Assembly: GCA_003522105.1 (NCBI GenBank) | Contig: DPGF01000095.1 | Span: 1 to 23,424 of the forward strand | DNA from: Oscillibacter sp. | Lineage (GTDB): Bacteria > Bacillota > Clostridia > Oscillospirales > Oscillospiraceae | Length of the DNA: 23,424 bases | Direction: 5' to 3' | Part shown: in pieces, positions 6,943 through 13,793 of the stretch | Numbering within the stretch: position 1 is the stretch's first letter | Layout: the number at the start of each line of letters is the position of its first letter | The notes under the pieces: generated by a model | What the model was told of the DNA's origin: nothing | The model's input: the letters and a program-made list of their open reading frames with translations, nothing else | Database searches by the model: none | Program-made: the position numbers and the translations under genes

Positions 6943-7659
6943 TTAGAGCGCCGCCATCTTCACGGCCGTTTCGAGCGCGATCTTCATCATGGCGGTGAAG
7001 CTTGTCTGCCGCTGCTCGGGCGAAAGCTCCTCGCCGGTGACGATGTTGTCCGAAATGGAGCAGATGGAAAGGCCTCGCTTTTTCGTATAGGCGGCGTTGC
7101 AGTAGAGGGCGGCAGCCTCCATCTCGATGGCAAGCACGCCCATCTCCGCCCACTTGAGGGACGAGGCGGATGCGTCATAGAACGTGTCGGACGAATAGAG
7201 GTTGCCGACGGGCATATTGACGCCGAGCTCCTTTGCCGACTGCACGGCAGCGGAGAGCAGCGCAAAGTCCGCGATGGGCGCGAATGTACCGCCGAGACCG
7301 TACTGCGCGGCGTAATTTGAGTTGGTGCAGGCGCCCATACCCGCGACCACATCGCCGAGCGACAGCTCTTTCTGGATTGCGCCCGCCGAGCCGACGCGGA
7401 TGATGTTATCCACATCATACTGCGTGAACAGCTCATAGGAATAGATACCGATGGACGGCATGCCCATGCCGCTGGCCATCACGCTGACGGGCACGCCCTT
7501 GTAGCTTCCCGTGTAGCCCTGCACACCGCGGACGTTGTTGACGAGCCTCGGATTTTCAAGGAACGTTTCGGCAATGAATTTCGCGCGCAGCGGGTCGCCG
7601 GGCATCAGGACAGTTTTGGCAAAATCGCCTTTTACGGCGCTGTTGTGCGGAGTCGGCAT
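6943..7659 (-). CDS. deoD: Purine nucleoside phosphorylase DeoD
   Basis: This is a hexameric-type purine nucleoside phosphorylase of 238 residues, the usual family length. It cleaves purine (deoxy)ribonucleosides with phosphate to give free base and (deoxy)ribose-1-phosphate in the cytoplasm. It aligns closely with Escherichia coli DeoD from the first residues (MPTPHNSAVKGDFAKTVLMPGDPLRAK). His5, Arg25, Arg44, Arg88 and Ser91 sit in the positions of the phosphate and neighbour-subunit residues. Asp204 and Arg217, the proton-donor pair, are in SISDNIVTG and SPEQRQTSF at the same numbers as in E. coli. AAGAGGA precedes the ATG, and the start is only 18 bases past the deoC stop. Sugar-1-phosphates would need a phosphopentomutase before DeoC; none is encoded here. 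Confidence 0.97.
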   Translation of the reverse strand: MPTPHNSAVKGDFAKTVLMPGDPLRAKFIAETFLENPRLVNNVRGVQGYTGSYKGVPVSVMASGMGMPSIGIYSYELFTQYDVDNIIRVGSAGAIQKELSLGDVVAGMGACTNSNYAAQYGLGGTFAPIADFALLSAAVQSAKELGVNMPVGNLYSSDTFYDASASSLKWAEMGVLAIEMEAAALYCNAAYTKKRGLSICSISDNIVTGEELSPEQRQTSFTAMMKIALETAVKMAAL

Positions 7660-7677
7660 ATTGAGTCCTCTTCTTTC

Positions 7678-8367
7678 TTAAAACTGACCCTTGGCCTCGA
7701 GTTCCTTCACCGCCTTGACGATGCGGGAGGTGCCGAGACGGTCGGCGCCGAGGTTCAGGAAATCTTCGGCGTCCTGCAGGTTCGCAATGCCGCCGGCGGC
7801 CTTGACCTTCTTGCCGTTCGTCATATGCTTCACCATAAGGGCAACGTCCTCGCGGGTCGCGCCGCCGCCGGCAAAGCCCGTGGAGGTCTTGATGTAGTCG
7901 GCGTGAGAGGCAGAGACGACCTCGCAGAGCTTGATCTTCTCCTCTTCGGTGAGAAGGCAGGTCTCGATGATGACCTTGAGAATGTTGCCGTGGCAGGAGA
8001 TCTTCACGGAGTTGATCTCCTGGAGGATCTTGTCGTACTGGCCCTCCTTGACCCAGCCAAGGTTGATGACCATGTCGATCTCGGTTGCGCCGTCGGCGAC
8101 GGCGGACTCGGCCTCCATGCACTTGATGCCGCTGGGCGTGTAGCCGTTGGGGAAGCCGATGACCGTGCAGATGGGCAGCTGGCCGAAGCCATAGTGCTGC
8201 TGCTCGGCGACGTAGTGCGCGGCGTGGTTCACAAAGGTCTGCGGGATGCAGACGCTCGCGCAGCCGTATTTGATGCCGTCGTCACAGATCTCCTTGATCT
8301 CCTCCCACGTTGCCGTCTGTTTGAGGAGGGTGTGGTCTACGTGCTTGAGAATTTCCTTAACGTCCAT
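7678..8367 (-). CDS. deoC: Deoxyribose-phosphate aldolase DeoC
   Basis: This 229-residue cytoplasmic class I aldolase splits 2-deoxyribose-5-phosphate into acetaldehyde and glyceraldehyde-3-phosphate. It begins MDVKEILKHVDHTLLKQTATWEEI, with the family HTLLK motif. Lys160 in ADYIKTSTGFAGGGAT is the Schiff-base lysine, Lys189 in KVKAAGGI the second active-site lysine, and Asp98 in EIDMVINLG the catalytic acid. I start at 8367, where AAGGAAGA is correctly spaced; an in-frame ATG at 8418 adds 17 residues unlike the family and overlaps the promoter. It is the first gene of the deoC-deoD-kinase operon, with a good promoter about 60 bases upstream. No obvious DeoR-type operator was found. Confidence 0.97.
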   Translation of the reverse strand: MDVKEILKHVDHTLLKQTATWEEIKEICDDGIKYGCASVCIPQTFVNHAAHYVAEQQHYGFGQLPICTVIGFPNGYTPSGIKCMEAESAVADGATEIDMVINLGWVKEGQYDKILQEINSVKISCHGNILKVIIETCLLTEEEKIKLCEVVSASHADYIKTSTGFAGGGATREDVALMVKHMTNGKKVKAAGGIANLQDAEDFLNLGADRLGTSRIVKAVKELEAKGQF

Positions 8368-8421
8368 TGTTATCTTCTTCCTTTCTGTTCTTGAAGGCGA
8401 ATTCTGTATGAAAAACAAGTT

Positions 8422-8450
8422 ATTTTATCATGCGTTTGCCGCTTTGTCTA
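8422..8450 (-). promoter_or_regulatory. Promoter of the deoC-deoD-kinase operon
   Basis: On the minus strand TAGACA (8445-8450) and TAAAAT (8422-8427) are separated by 17 bases. Each matches five of six consensus bases. It sits in the 102-bp gap between the end of the M18 peptidase gene and deoC. Confidence 0.72.
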
Positions 8451-8469
8451 TGCAGCGGTGCGAAATGCC

Positions 8470-9741
8470 TTACAGCGCGCCGCCGTAATACTCCGTCATC
8501 ACGCGCACGAGGAATTCATAGTCCTGCACGCCCGCCGTCTCCCAGCTTGAGTGCATCGCGAGCTGGGGCAGGCCGATGTCCACGGTGCTCACCGGCACGA
8601 GCGTATCGGAGATGGAGCCGAGCGTCGAGCCGCCGGGCAGGTCGGAGCGGTTGGACATGACCTGCACGGGAATGCCCGCGCGCTCGCACACGCTGCGGAA
8701 AACAGCGCAGGAGCGGCCGTCGGTCGCATAGCGCTGGTTGGCGTTGAACTTGATGACGACGCCCTCGTTCATGTAGGGGCAGTTGTCGGGATCGGCGTAT
8801 TCGCCGTGGTTGGGGTGCTGGGCGTGCGCATTGTCCGCCGAGACGAGAAAGCTGCGCGCGAGCATCATCTGGAAGTCCTGCTCGTCCTTGCCAAGGCAAA
8901 GAGCGATGCGGCGCAGCGTATCGCGCAGGAAGGTAGAACCCGCGCCCTGCTTGGTCGAAGAGCCGACCTCTTCATTATCGAAAATGCAGCAGACGGCGAT
9001 GTTCCCGCTCTCCTTTGCCGCAAGGAAGCCGGAAAGGCAGCCGCAGGCGCACTCCAGATCGTCGAGCTTGGGCGAGAGGATATATTCCTCGTTCTCGCCG
9101 AGCAGCGTCCCTTCGCCGCGGCAGTAGAGGAAGAGGTCGCTGCCGAGAATGTCGCTCTCTTCAACGCCGGCAGCCTTGGCGACGATGGGCAGGATACCGC
9201 CGCTTTCCTTCCCGCCGAGCAGCGGCAGCGTATCGACATTCGCCATGTACTTCATGCCGTCGTTCACCGTGCGGTTCATGTGGATAGCGACATTGGGGAT
9301 CACAAGAAGATCGCGGTCAACGTTCACGAGCTTTTCCGCGATCCCGCCGTTTTCACGCACAAAAATCCTGCCCGCGACGGAGAGCGGACGGTCGAACCAC
9401 GTCGACATCAGCATACCGCCGTATTTTTCGGTGGAGAGCTGGACATAGTGCGCGCTGCGGCGGTCGGGGTGCTCCTTGAGGCGGAAGGTCGGCGAATCGG
9501 AATGCGCCGCCGCCATCGCAAAGCCGCCCGTGAGCGCTTCCGGCACGCGGAAGGCAACGGTGCTCGAGCCGTTGCGGCAGACAAAATACTTCCCGCCCGG
9601 CTTCACGTTCCACTTCTCGCGCTCGGAAAGCTCATGGTAGCCCTCCGAAAGAAGTTTCTGCCGAATGTTCTCGGTCACATGATAGCAGGTGGGGCTATTT
9701 TTAATGAAGTGCAGCAATTCCTTTGCCGGCATACCGCTCAT
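8470..9741 (-). CDS. M18 family metallo-aminopeptidase
   Basis: This 423-residue cytoplasmic aminopeptidase (M18, aspartyl aminopeptidase/ApeB group) removes N-terminal, usually acidic, residues from peptides. All expected di-metal ligands are visible: His80 in AAAHSDSP, Asp227/Asp228 in SPKLDDLEC, Glu257/Glu258 in FDNEEVGSSTKQG, the Asp in SADNAHAQHPNH, and His397 near the C-terminus in LAMHSSWETAG. The length is normal for the family. The start at 9741 has GGAGGA seven bases upstream; a second ATG three codons later is less well placed. It has its own promoter and is divergent from the MFS gene. It lies just upstream of the deo operon, but with a separate promoter for deoC it is probably a separate transcript. 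It fits with the peptide uptake genes across the divergent region. Confidence 0.95.
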   Translation of the reverse strand: MSGMPAKELLHFIKNSPTCYHVTENIRQKLLSEGYHELSEREKWNVKPGGKYFVCRNGSSTVAFRVPEALTGGFAMAAAHSDSPTFRLKEHPDRRSAHYVQLSTEKYGGMLMSTWFDRPLSVAGRIFVRENGGIAEKLVNVDRDLLVIPNVAIHMNRTVNDGMKYMANVDTLPLLGGKESGGILPIVAKAAGVEESDILGSDLFLYCRGEGTLLGENEEYILSPKLDDLECACGCLSGFLAAKESGNIAVCCIFDNEEVGSSTKQGAGSTFLRDTLRRIALCLGKDEQDFQMMLARSFLVSADNAHAQHPNHGEYADPDNCPYMNEGVVIKFNANQRYATDGRSCAVFRSVCERAGIPVQVMSNRSDLPGGSTLGSISDTLVPVSTVDIGLPQLAMHSSWETAGVQDYEFLVRVMTEYYGGAL

Positions 9742-9776
9742 AGTATTTTCCTCCGCATTTGTAATCTGATTTTATG

Positions 9777-9805
9777 AGTATACCACACCGCGCTTTCGAC
9801 CGCAA
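9777..9805 (-). promoter_or_regulatory. Promoter of the M18 peptidase gene
   Basis: On the minus strand TTGCGG (9800-9805) and TATACT (9777-9782) have a 17-base spacer, with the -10 about 35 bases upstream of the ATG. Confidence 0.7.
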
Positions 9806-9875
9806 GGCGGCACTTTGCAGCTCCTGCGCAAAAAATATTGCTTTCTTCTGTTTTCCGGCGGCCGCCGTTTTTTTG

Positions 9876-9904
9876 TTGCTTATTTCCCGCGCACGACGTA
9901 TAAT
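9876..9904 (+). promoter_or_regulatory. Promoter of the MFS transporter gene
   Basis: TTGCTT (9876-9881) and a perfect TATAAT (9899-9904) are separated by 17 bases. The expected leader is about 110 bases long, which is unusually long for this window and contains two hairpins. Confidence 0.72.
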
Positions 9905-9928
9905 CAGCATACACTCCGTCCGTACTGA

Positions 9929-9992
9929 ACGCAAAGCGCATCGGCTTTCCTGCGTTTTTCCGGAGCGCGAACGCGCGATCCGGTTTTGTTTG
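9929..9992 (+). promoter_or_regulatory. Leader hairpins upstream of the MFS gene, possible attenuator
   Basis: Between promoter and ribosome binding site there are two hairpins. The first pairs AACGCA/TGCGTT and AAGC/GCTT with a small bulge, and runs into TTTTCC. The second pairs CCGGA/TCCGG (9960-9964, 9979-9983) around GCGCG/CGCGC and is followed by TTTTGTTT, like a rho-independent terminator. This could be transcription attenuation. No ligand class was recognised. Confidence 0.45.
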
Positions 9993-10023
9993 CACCTCTC
10001 ATTCAAAGGAGGATACCATTTTT

Positions 10024-11301
10024 ATGAACCACGTTCTCTCGCCCGCGCCGCAGCCGAAGGCCAAGCTCTGGACGCGGGATTTTACCATCATCACGCTGGG
10101 CAGCGTGATCTCGATGCTGGGCAACTCGATGTCCGGCTTTGCCCTGAGCCTTCTTGTGCTGGACTACACGGGTTCGAACCTGCTCTACGCCATCTACGTT
10201 GCGACCTTCACGCTGCCGCAGGTCGTTATGCCGATCTTCTCGGGCGCGATCCTCGACCGCTTTTCCCGCAAAAAGACCATTTACACGCTGGACTTCATCT
10301 CCTCCGGCGTTTATGCCGTTTCCGCGCTCATTCTGGGCCGGGGCTGGTTCAGCTTTCCGGTGCTTGCGGTGTTCTGCTTCATCATCGGCTCGATCAACAG
10401 CATCTACTTTGTCGCCTACGACAGCTTCTATCCCCTGCTGATCTCCGAGGGGAACTACTCCAAGGCGTATTCCATCGCAAGCGTGCTTGAGACGCTCTCG
10501 GCGCTCATCATCCCGATCGCGACGTATTTCTACAATCTCTTCGGCATTGCGCCGCTGCTCGGCATCAATGCGCTGTGCTTCTTCCTCGCTGCCTCGGCCG
10601 AGACGCAGATCCGCGCCGAAGAGCACTACATCGAAAAACAGCGCGCCGCGCTCGCGCTCGAAGAGCAGCACTCTTCGGGCCGCCGCCTGCTGCGCGACAT
10701 CATGGAGGGCTTCCGCTACCTTCTGAGCGAGAAGGGTCTTCTCTGCGTTGCGATCTACTTTGCGGTCAGCTCGCTTGCCAATGGCGCGTCGAGCGTCATC
10801 ACGCTGCCGTACTTCAAATCGACCTTTGAAAACGGCGAATACATCTATATGCTCGTCTGGGGCATGGCGATCTTCGGCCGCGCCATCGGCGGCGGTATCC
10901 ACTACAAGATGAGCCTGCCCGTGCAGAAAAAGTATTCCATCGCGCTCACGGTCTACGTCATCATTTCGCTGTGCGAGGGCTTTTACCTTTACTGCCCGCT
11001 GCCGGTGATGATGGCCTCGTGTTTCCTCACGGGCATTCTCGGCGTGACGAGCTACACCATCCGCATTTCCGCCACGCAGAGCTATGTGCCGGATGAGAAA
11101 AAGGGCCGCTTCAACGGCGCGTTCAACATGCTCAACACCGTCGGCAGCTTCACGGGCAACCTGCTCGCCGGCGCGCTGACGGCCTTCCTTCCTGCGCGCG
11201 GCGTGCTGACGGGCTTCATGCTCATCGCCGTGGCGGCGGCGATCCTTGTCATCGGCGGCGGACGCAAGAGCGTCGCGGCCATCTACAACCGCCAGCAGTA
11301 A
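10024..11301 (+). CDS. Major facilitator superfamily transporter
   Basis: This 425-residue polytopic protein has about twelve predicted helices in two halves, separated by a charged cytoplasmic loop (ETQIRAEEHYIEKQRAALALEEQ...). The MFS motif A-like sequence GAILDRFSRKKTIYTLD follows helix 2, and the second half carries PDEKKGRFNGAFNML at the equivalent place. The length and the half-and-half structure fit drug/solute efflux-type MFS proteins of the Firmicutes, but no substrate motif stands out, so the cargo is unknown. AAAGGAGG lies eleven bases before the ATG. The gene is divergent from the M18 peptidase and has its own promoter and a structured leader. The M3 peptidase begins 43 bases downstream with no visible terminator, so the two are probably co-transcribed. 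Confidence 0.88.
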   Translation: MNHVLSPAPQPKAKLWTRDFTIITLGSVISMLGNSMSGFALSLLVLDYTGSNLLYAIYVATFTLPQVVMPIFSGAILDRFSRKKTIYTLDFISSGVYAVSALILGRGWFSFPVLAVFCFIIGSINSIYFVAYDSFYPLLISEGNYSKAYSIASVLETLSALIIPIATYFYNLFGIAPLLGINALCFFLAASAETQIRAEEHYIEKQRAALALEEQHSSGRRLLRDIMEGFRYLLSEKGLLCVAIYFAVSSLANGASSVITLPYFKSTFENGEYIYMLVWGMAIFGRAIGGGIHYKMSLPVQKKYSIALTVYVIISLCEGFYLYCPLPVMMASCFLTGILGVTSYTIRISATQSYVPDEKKGRFNGAFNMLNTVGSFTGNLLAGALTAFLPARGVLTGFMLIAVAAAILVIGGGRKSVAAIYNRQQ

Positions 11302-11344
11302 AACTTTACGATACGACACAATTAAATTTGATGGAGGCAGCAAC

Positions 11345-13048
11345 ATGAAATTTTCTGAAATGACCTACACCCGTCCCGATGCCGAGAGCACCAAGCAGCA
11401 TCTCGCTGCGCTCACCGAGCAGCTCAAGGCCGCAAAGAGCTACGAGGAGGCGCGCAAGGTGTTCCTTGCCCAGCAGGAGCAGGCCAAGCACATCTCCACC
11501 GCCTCGACGCTTGCGAGCGTCCGCCACTCGATCGACACGCGCGACAGCTTCTACGATGCGGAGGAAAAGTTCTGGAACAGCTTCTTCCCCGAGCTGGAGG
11601 AATACAATCAGGCGTGGACGGCGGCAATGCTCGAAAGCCCGTTCCGCGCGGAATTTGCCGGGGAGTTCGGCGATCTGATGTTCGTCAACGCCGAGATCGC
11701 GCGCAAGACCTTCTCCCCCGAGATCATTCCCGAGATGCAGCAGGAGAACGAGCTGACGCAGGAATATGAAAAGCTGCTCGCCTCGGCGCAGATCCCCTTT
11801 GAGGGCAAGGTCTACACGCTCTCCCAGCTCTCCCCGTTCAAGACCTGCGCGGACGATGAAAAGCGCCTTGCCGCATGGAAGGCCGAGGGTCAGTGGTACA
11901 AGGACAACCAGGCAAAGTTCGACGAGCTCTACGACAAGCTCGTGAAGCTGCGCGACGCGATGGGCAAAAAGCTCGGCTACGAGGGCTACACCACGCTCGG
12001 CTACTACCGCATGGTGCGCAACTGCTACACGAAGGAAGACGTTGAAACGTTCCGCACGGCGGTCGTGAAGTATCTCGTGCCCGTGGCCGATAAGGTCTAC
12101 CGCGAGCAGGCCAAGCGCCTCGGCAAGAGCTATCCCATGAGCTTTGCCGACAACGCGCTTGAATTCCGCTCCGGCAACCCCCGTCCCGTCGGCACGCCCG
12201 ATGAGATCCTCGCCCAGGGCATGAAGTTCTACAGCGAGCTCTCCCCCGAGACGAAGGAATTCTTCAAAACCATGCTCGACAATGAGCTTCTTGACGTGCT
12301 CTCCACCGAGGGCAAGCAGGCGGGCGGCTACTGCACGAGCATCATGGACTATGAGGTCCCCTTCATCTTCGCCAACTTCAACGGCACGCAGCACGACGTC
12401 GAGGTCGTGACGCACGAGGCCGGTCACGCCTTTGAAGCGTGGACGAACCGCAAGCGCATTCCCGTGGATTACATCTGGCCGAGCCTTGAGGCCTGCGAGG
12501 TGCACTCGATGTCCATGGAGTTCTTTGCAGAGCCGTGGGCGGAAGGCTTCTTCGGCAGCGATGCCAGGAAGTTCCTCTACAGCCACCTCTCCGGCGCGCT
12601 GACCTTCATTCCCTATGGCACGATGGTCGACCATTTCCAGCACGTTGTGTACGAAAAGCCGGAGATGACACCCGCCGAGCGTCACGCCGTTTGGAAGGAG
12701 CTGCTCGGCGTCTATATGCCGTGGATGAAGCTCGACGGCGAGATCCCCTTCTACTCCGAGGGCATGGGCTGGCAGCGACAGCACCACATCTACTCGAGCC
12801 CCTTCTATTATATTGACTACTGCCTTGCCCAAACCGTGGCGCTCGAATTCTGGGCGATGATCCGCAAGGACCTCAAGAATGCCTGGCAGCACTACATGGC
12901 CTACACCGTGCAGGGCGGCAGCAAGACCTTCACCGACCTTCTCAAGAACGCAGCGCTTGAAAGTCCCTTTGATGAGAAGTGCCTGCGCGGCGTGTGCGCC
13001 GAGGCGGCCGAGGCGCTGGACGCCTTTGACCTCACCGGGATCGCCTGA
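11345..13048 (+). CDS. M3 family oligoendopeptidase (PepF-like)
   Basis: This 567-residue cytoplasmic zinc peptidase hydrolyses short oligopeptides internally. The zinc motif HEAGH is at residues 357-361 in VVTHEAGHAFEAW. The third ligand glutamate is expected in the following EACEVHSMSMEFF segment. The N-terminal half is a helical domain rich in Glu/Lys/Ala, as usual for the M3 fold, and YIDYCLAQTVALEFW near the C-terminus matches the family. The ATG at 11345 has GGAGG seven bases upstream; the longer in-frame ORF from 11246 overlaps the MFS gene and is rejected. Its stop overlaps the start of the next gene as TGATG, so that membrane protein is translationally coupled. Function in recycling imported peptides is inferred from the oligopeptide transporter genes that follow. 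Confidence 0.95.
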   Translation: MKFSEMTYTRPDAESTKQHLAALTEQLKAAKSYEEARKVFLAQQEQAKHISTASTLASVRHSIDTRDSFYDAEEKFWNSFFPELEEYNQAWTAAMLESPFRAEFAGEFGDLMFVNAEIARKTFSPEIIPEMQQENELTQEYEKLLASAQIPFEGKVYTLSQLSPFKTCADDEKRLAAWKAEGQWYKDNQAKFDELYDKLVKLRDAMGKKLGYEGYTTLGYYRMVRNCYTKEDVETFRTAVVKYLVPVADKVYREQAKRLGKSYPMSFADNALEFRSGNPRPVGTPDEILAQGMKFYSELSPETKEFFKTMLDNELLDVLSTEGKQAGGYCTSIMDYEVPFIFANFNGTQHDVEVVTHEAGHAFEAWTNRKRIPVDYIWPSLEACEVHSMSMEFFAEPWAEGFFGSDARKFLYSHLSGALTFIPYGTMVDHFQHVVYEKPEMTPAERHAVWKELLGVYMPWMKLDGEIPFYSEGMGWQRQHHIYSSPFYYIDYCLAQTVALEFWAMIRKDLKNAWQHYMAYTVQGGSKTFTDLLKNAALESPFDEKCLRGVCAEAAEALDAFDLTGIA

Positions 13049-13605
13049 TGGACGAAAAGCACAAAAAGCGCGGCCGGCGCTCGCACCTCAACGACTTTCA
13101 TCTCAACGTCGCGGGTGAATATGTATATGACGGCAGCTTCTTTGCCTGCCGCAGCAGCGAGGAATCGCTGCGCGGCAGCAAGCGCGCCGTATGGATCATG
13201 GCGGCGGCGCTGGCGCTCGCGGTCGTCGCGGGCGGGTGCATTCCCGCGCCGGGAATGCAGAACTGCTTTTACGTTCTGCTCCCCTATCTCGGCGAAGTGG
13301 TGGCGGCGGCAAGCGTTGTCTGGGCGCTTGCAAAGCTCGGAACGGACTGGCGCGAGGTGCGCGAGTACAACTACGAAAAAAGCGTTGCCGTTCTGCCCGT
13401 GCGAACCGTGGTCGCCGCAGGTTTTGCAGCGCTCGGCATCGTGTGCGAAGGGATCTTCTTTTTCACCAATAAGCCCGCAGATAAGGCGTTTTTCGCCCTT
13501 CTTTACGTTCTGCTGAAGCTGATCGTGTTGCTCTGCGCTCTCGGCGTGCGCGCTAAAATAATGCAGGCAGAATGGGACAAAATACCTAAAAAAGACAAAT
13601 CCTAA
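13048..13605 (+). CDS. Small four-helix membrane protein coupled to the M3 peptidase
   Basis: I do not recognise this 185-residue protein. It begins with a basic stretch (MDEKHKKRGRRSH), has a soluble N-terminal part of about 45 residues with GEYVYDGSFFACR, then four predicted helices at about residues 47-66, 73-95, 118-139 and 145-167, and a lysine-rich tail (DKIPKKDKS). Both ends are probably cytoplasmic by the positive-inside rule. The start codon overlaps the peptidase stop (TGATG), which argues strongly that it is a real gene translated in a fixed ratio with the peptidase. It could be an anchor or partner for the peptidase or simply share its operon. Function is unknown. Confidence 0.82.
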   Translation: MDEKHKKRGRRSHLNDFHLNVAGEYVYDGSFFACRSSEESLRGSKRAVWIMAAALALAVVAGGCIPAPGMQNCFYVLLPYLGEVVAAASVVWALAKLGTDWREVREYNYEKSVAVLPVRTVVAAGFAALGIVCEGIFFFTNKPADKAFFALLYVLLKLIVLLCALGVRAKIMQAEWDKIPKKDKS

Positions 13606-13615
13606 AATTTTGCAC

Positions 13616-13645
13616 TGTACAATCTTCAATATTTTATGCTATAAT
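13616..13645 (+). promoter_or_regulatory. Promoter of the oligopeptide transporter operon
   Basis: A perfect TATAAT (13640-13645), preceded by TGC as an extended -10, lies 18 bases after TGTACA (13616-13621). It lies ten bases after the stop of the four-helix protein and about 150 bases upstream of the binding-protein gene. Confidence 0.78.
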
Positions 13646-13685
13646 TGAAAAAATTCTATGAGCTCCTTCGCGGTGCACAGTTGTC

Positions 13686-13766
13686 CGCAAGGGGCGTACT
13701 CCCCATTCTTCCGTGCGCGCGGCGCACGGGCATTCCTTGTGCTGCACGGGGAACTCCCCCGTTTTA
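13686..13766 (+). promoter_or_regulatory. Structured 5' leader of the peptide-binding protein gene
   Basis: Three hairpins follow one another: GGGG/CCCC around the GGGGCGTACTCCCC segment near 13691-13704; CCGTGCGC/GCGCACGG (13711-13718, 13722-13729); and ACGGGG/CCCCGT (13746-13751, 13757-13762) followed by TTTAG. Flanking GTGCA near 13674 and TGCAC near 13743 could close them into one branched structure. I do not recognise a known riboswitch. Attenuation or mRNA stabilisation are the simplest readings. Confidence 0.45.
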
Positions 13767-13793
13767 GCAAAATAAAATAAAGGAGTAGATTCA

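Noticed and set aside
5968..7320. 450-codon plus-strand frame opposite the kinase and deoD
   Set aside because: It spans two real minus-strand genes and their junction, and its product is His/Asp/Ala/Arg-rich without motifs.
9856..9878. GC palindrome followed by eight Ts upstream of the MFS promoter, resembling a plus-strand terminator
   Set aside because: The usable stem is only about four base pairs once a loop is allowed, and no plus-strand gene lies upstream.
10003..11346. 447-codon minus-strand frame opposite the MFS gene
   Set aside because: Composition is Arg/Asp/Glu/Ala-rich, as expected for the complement of a membrane protein gene, with no domain.
11306..12892. 528-codon frame on the minus strand opposite the M3 peptidase
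   Set aside because: It is antisense to a gene with an intact HEAGH site and has no recognisable domain or ribosome binding site.
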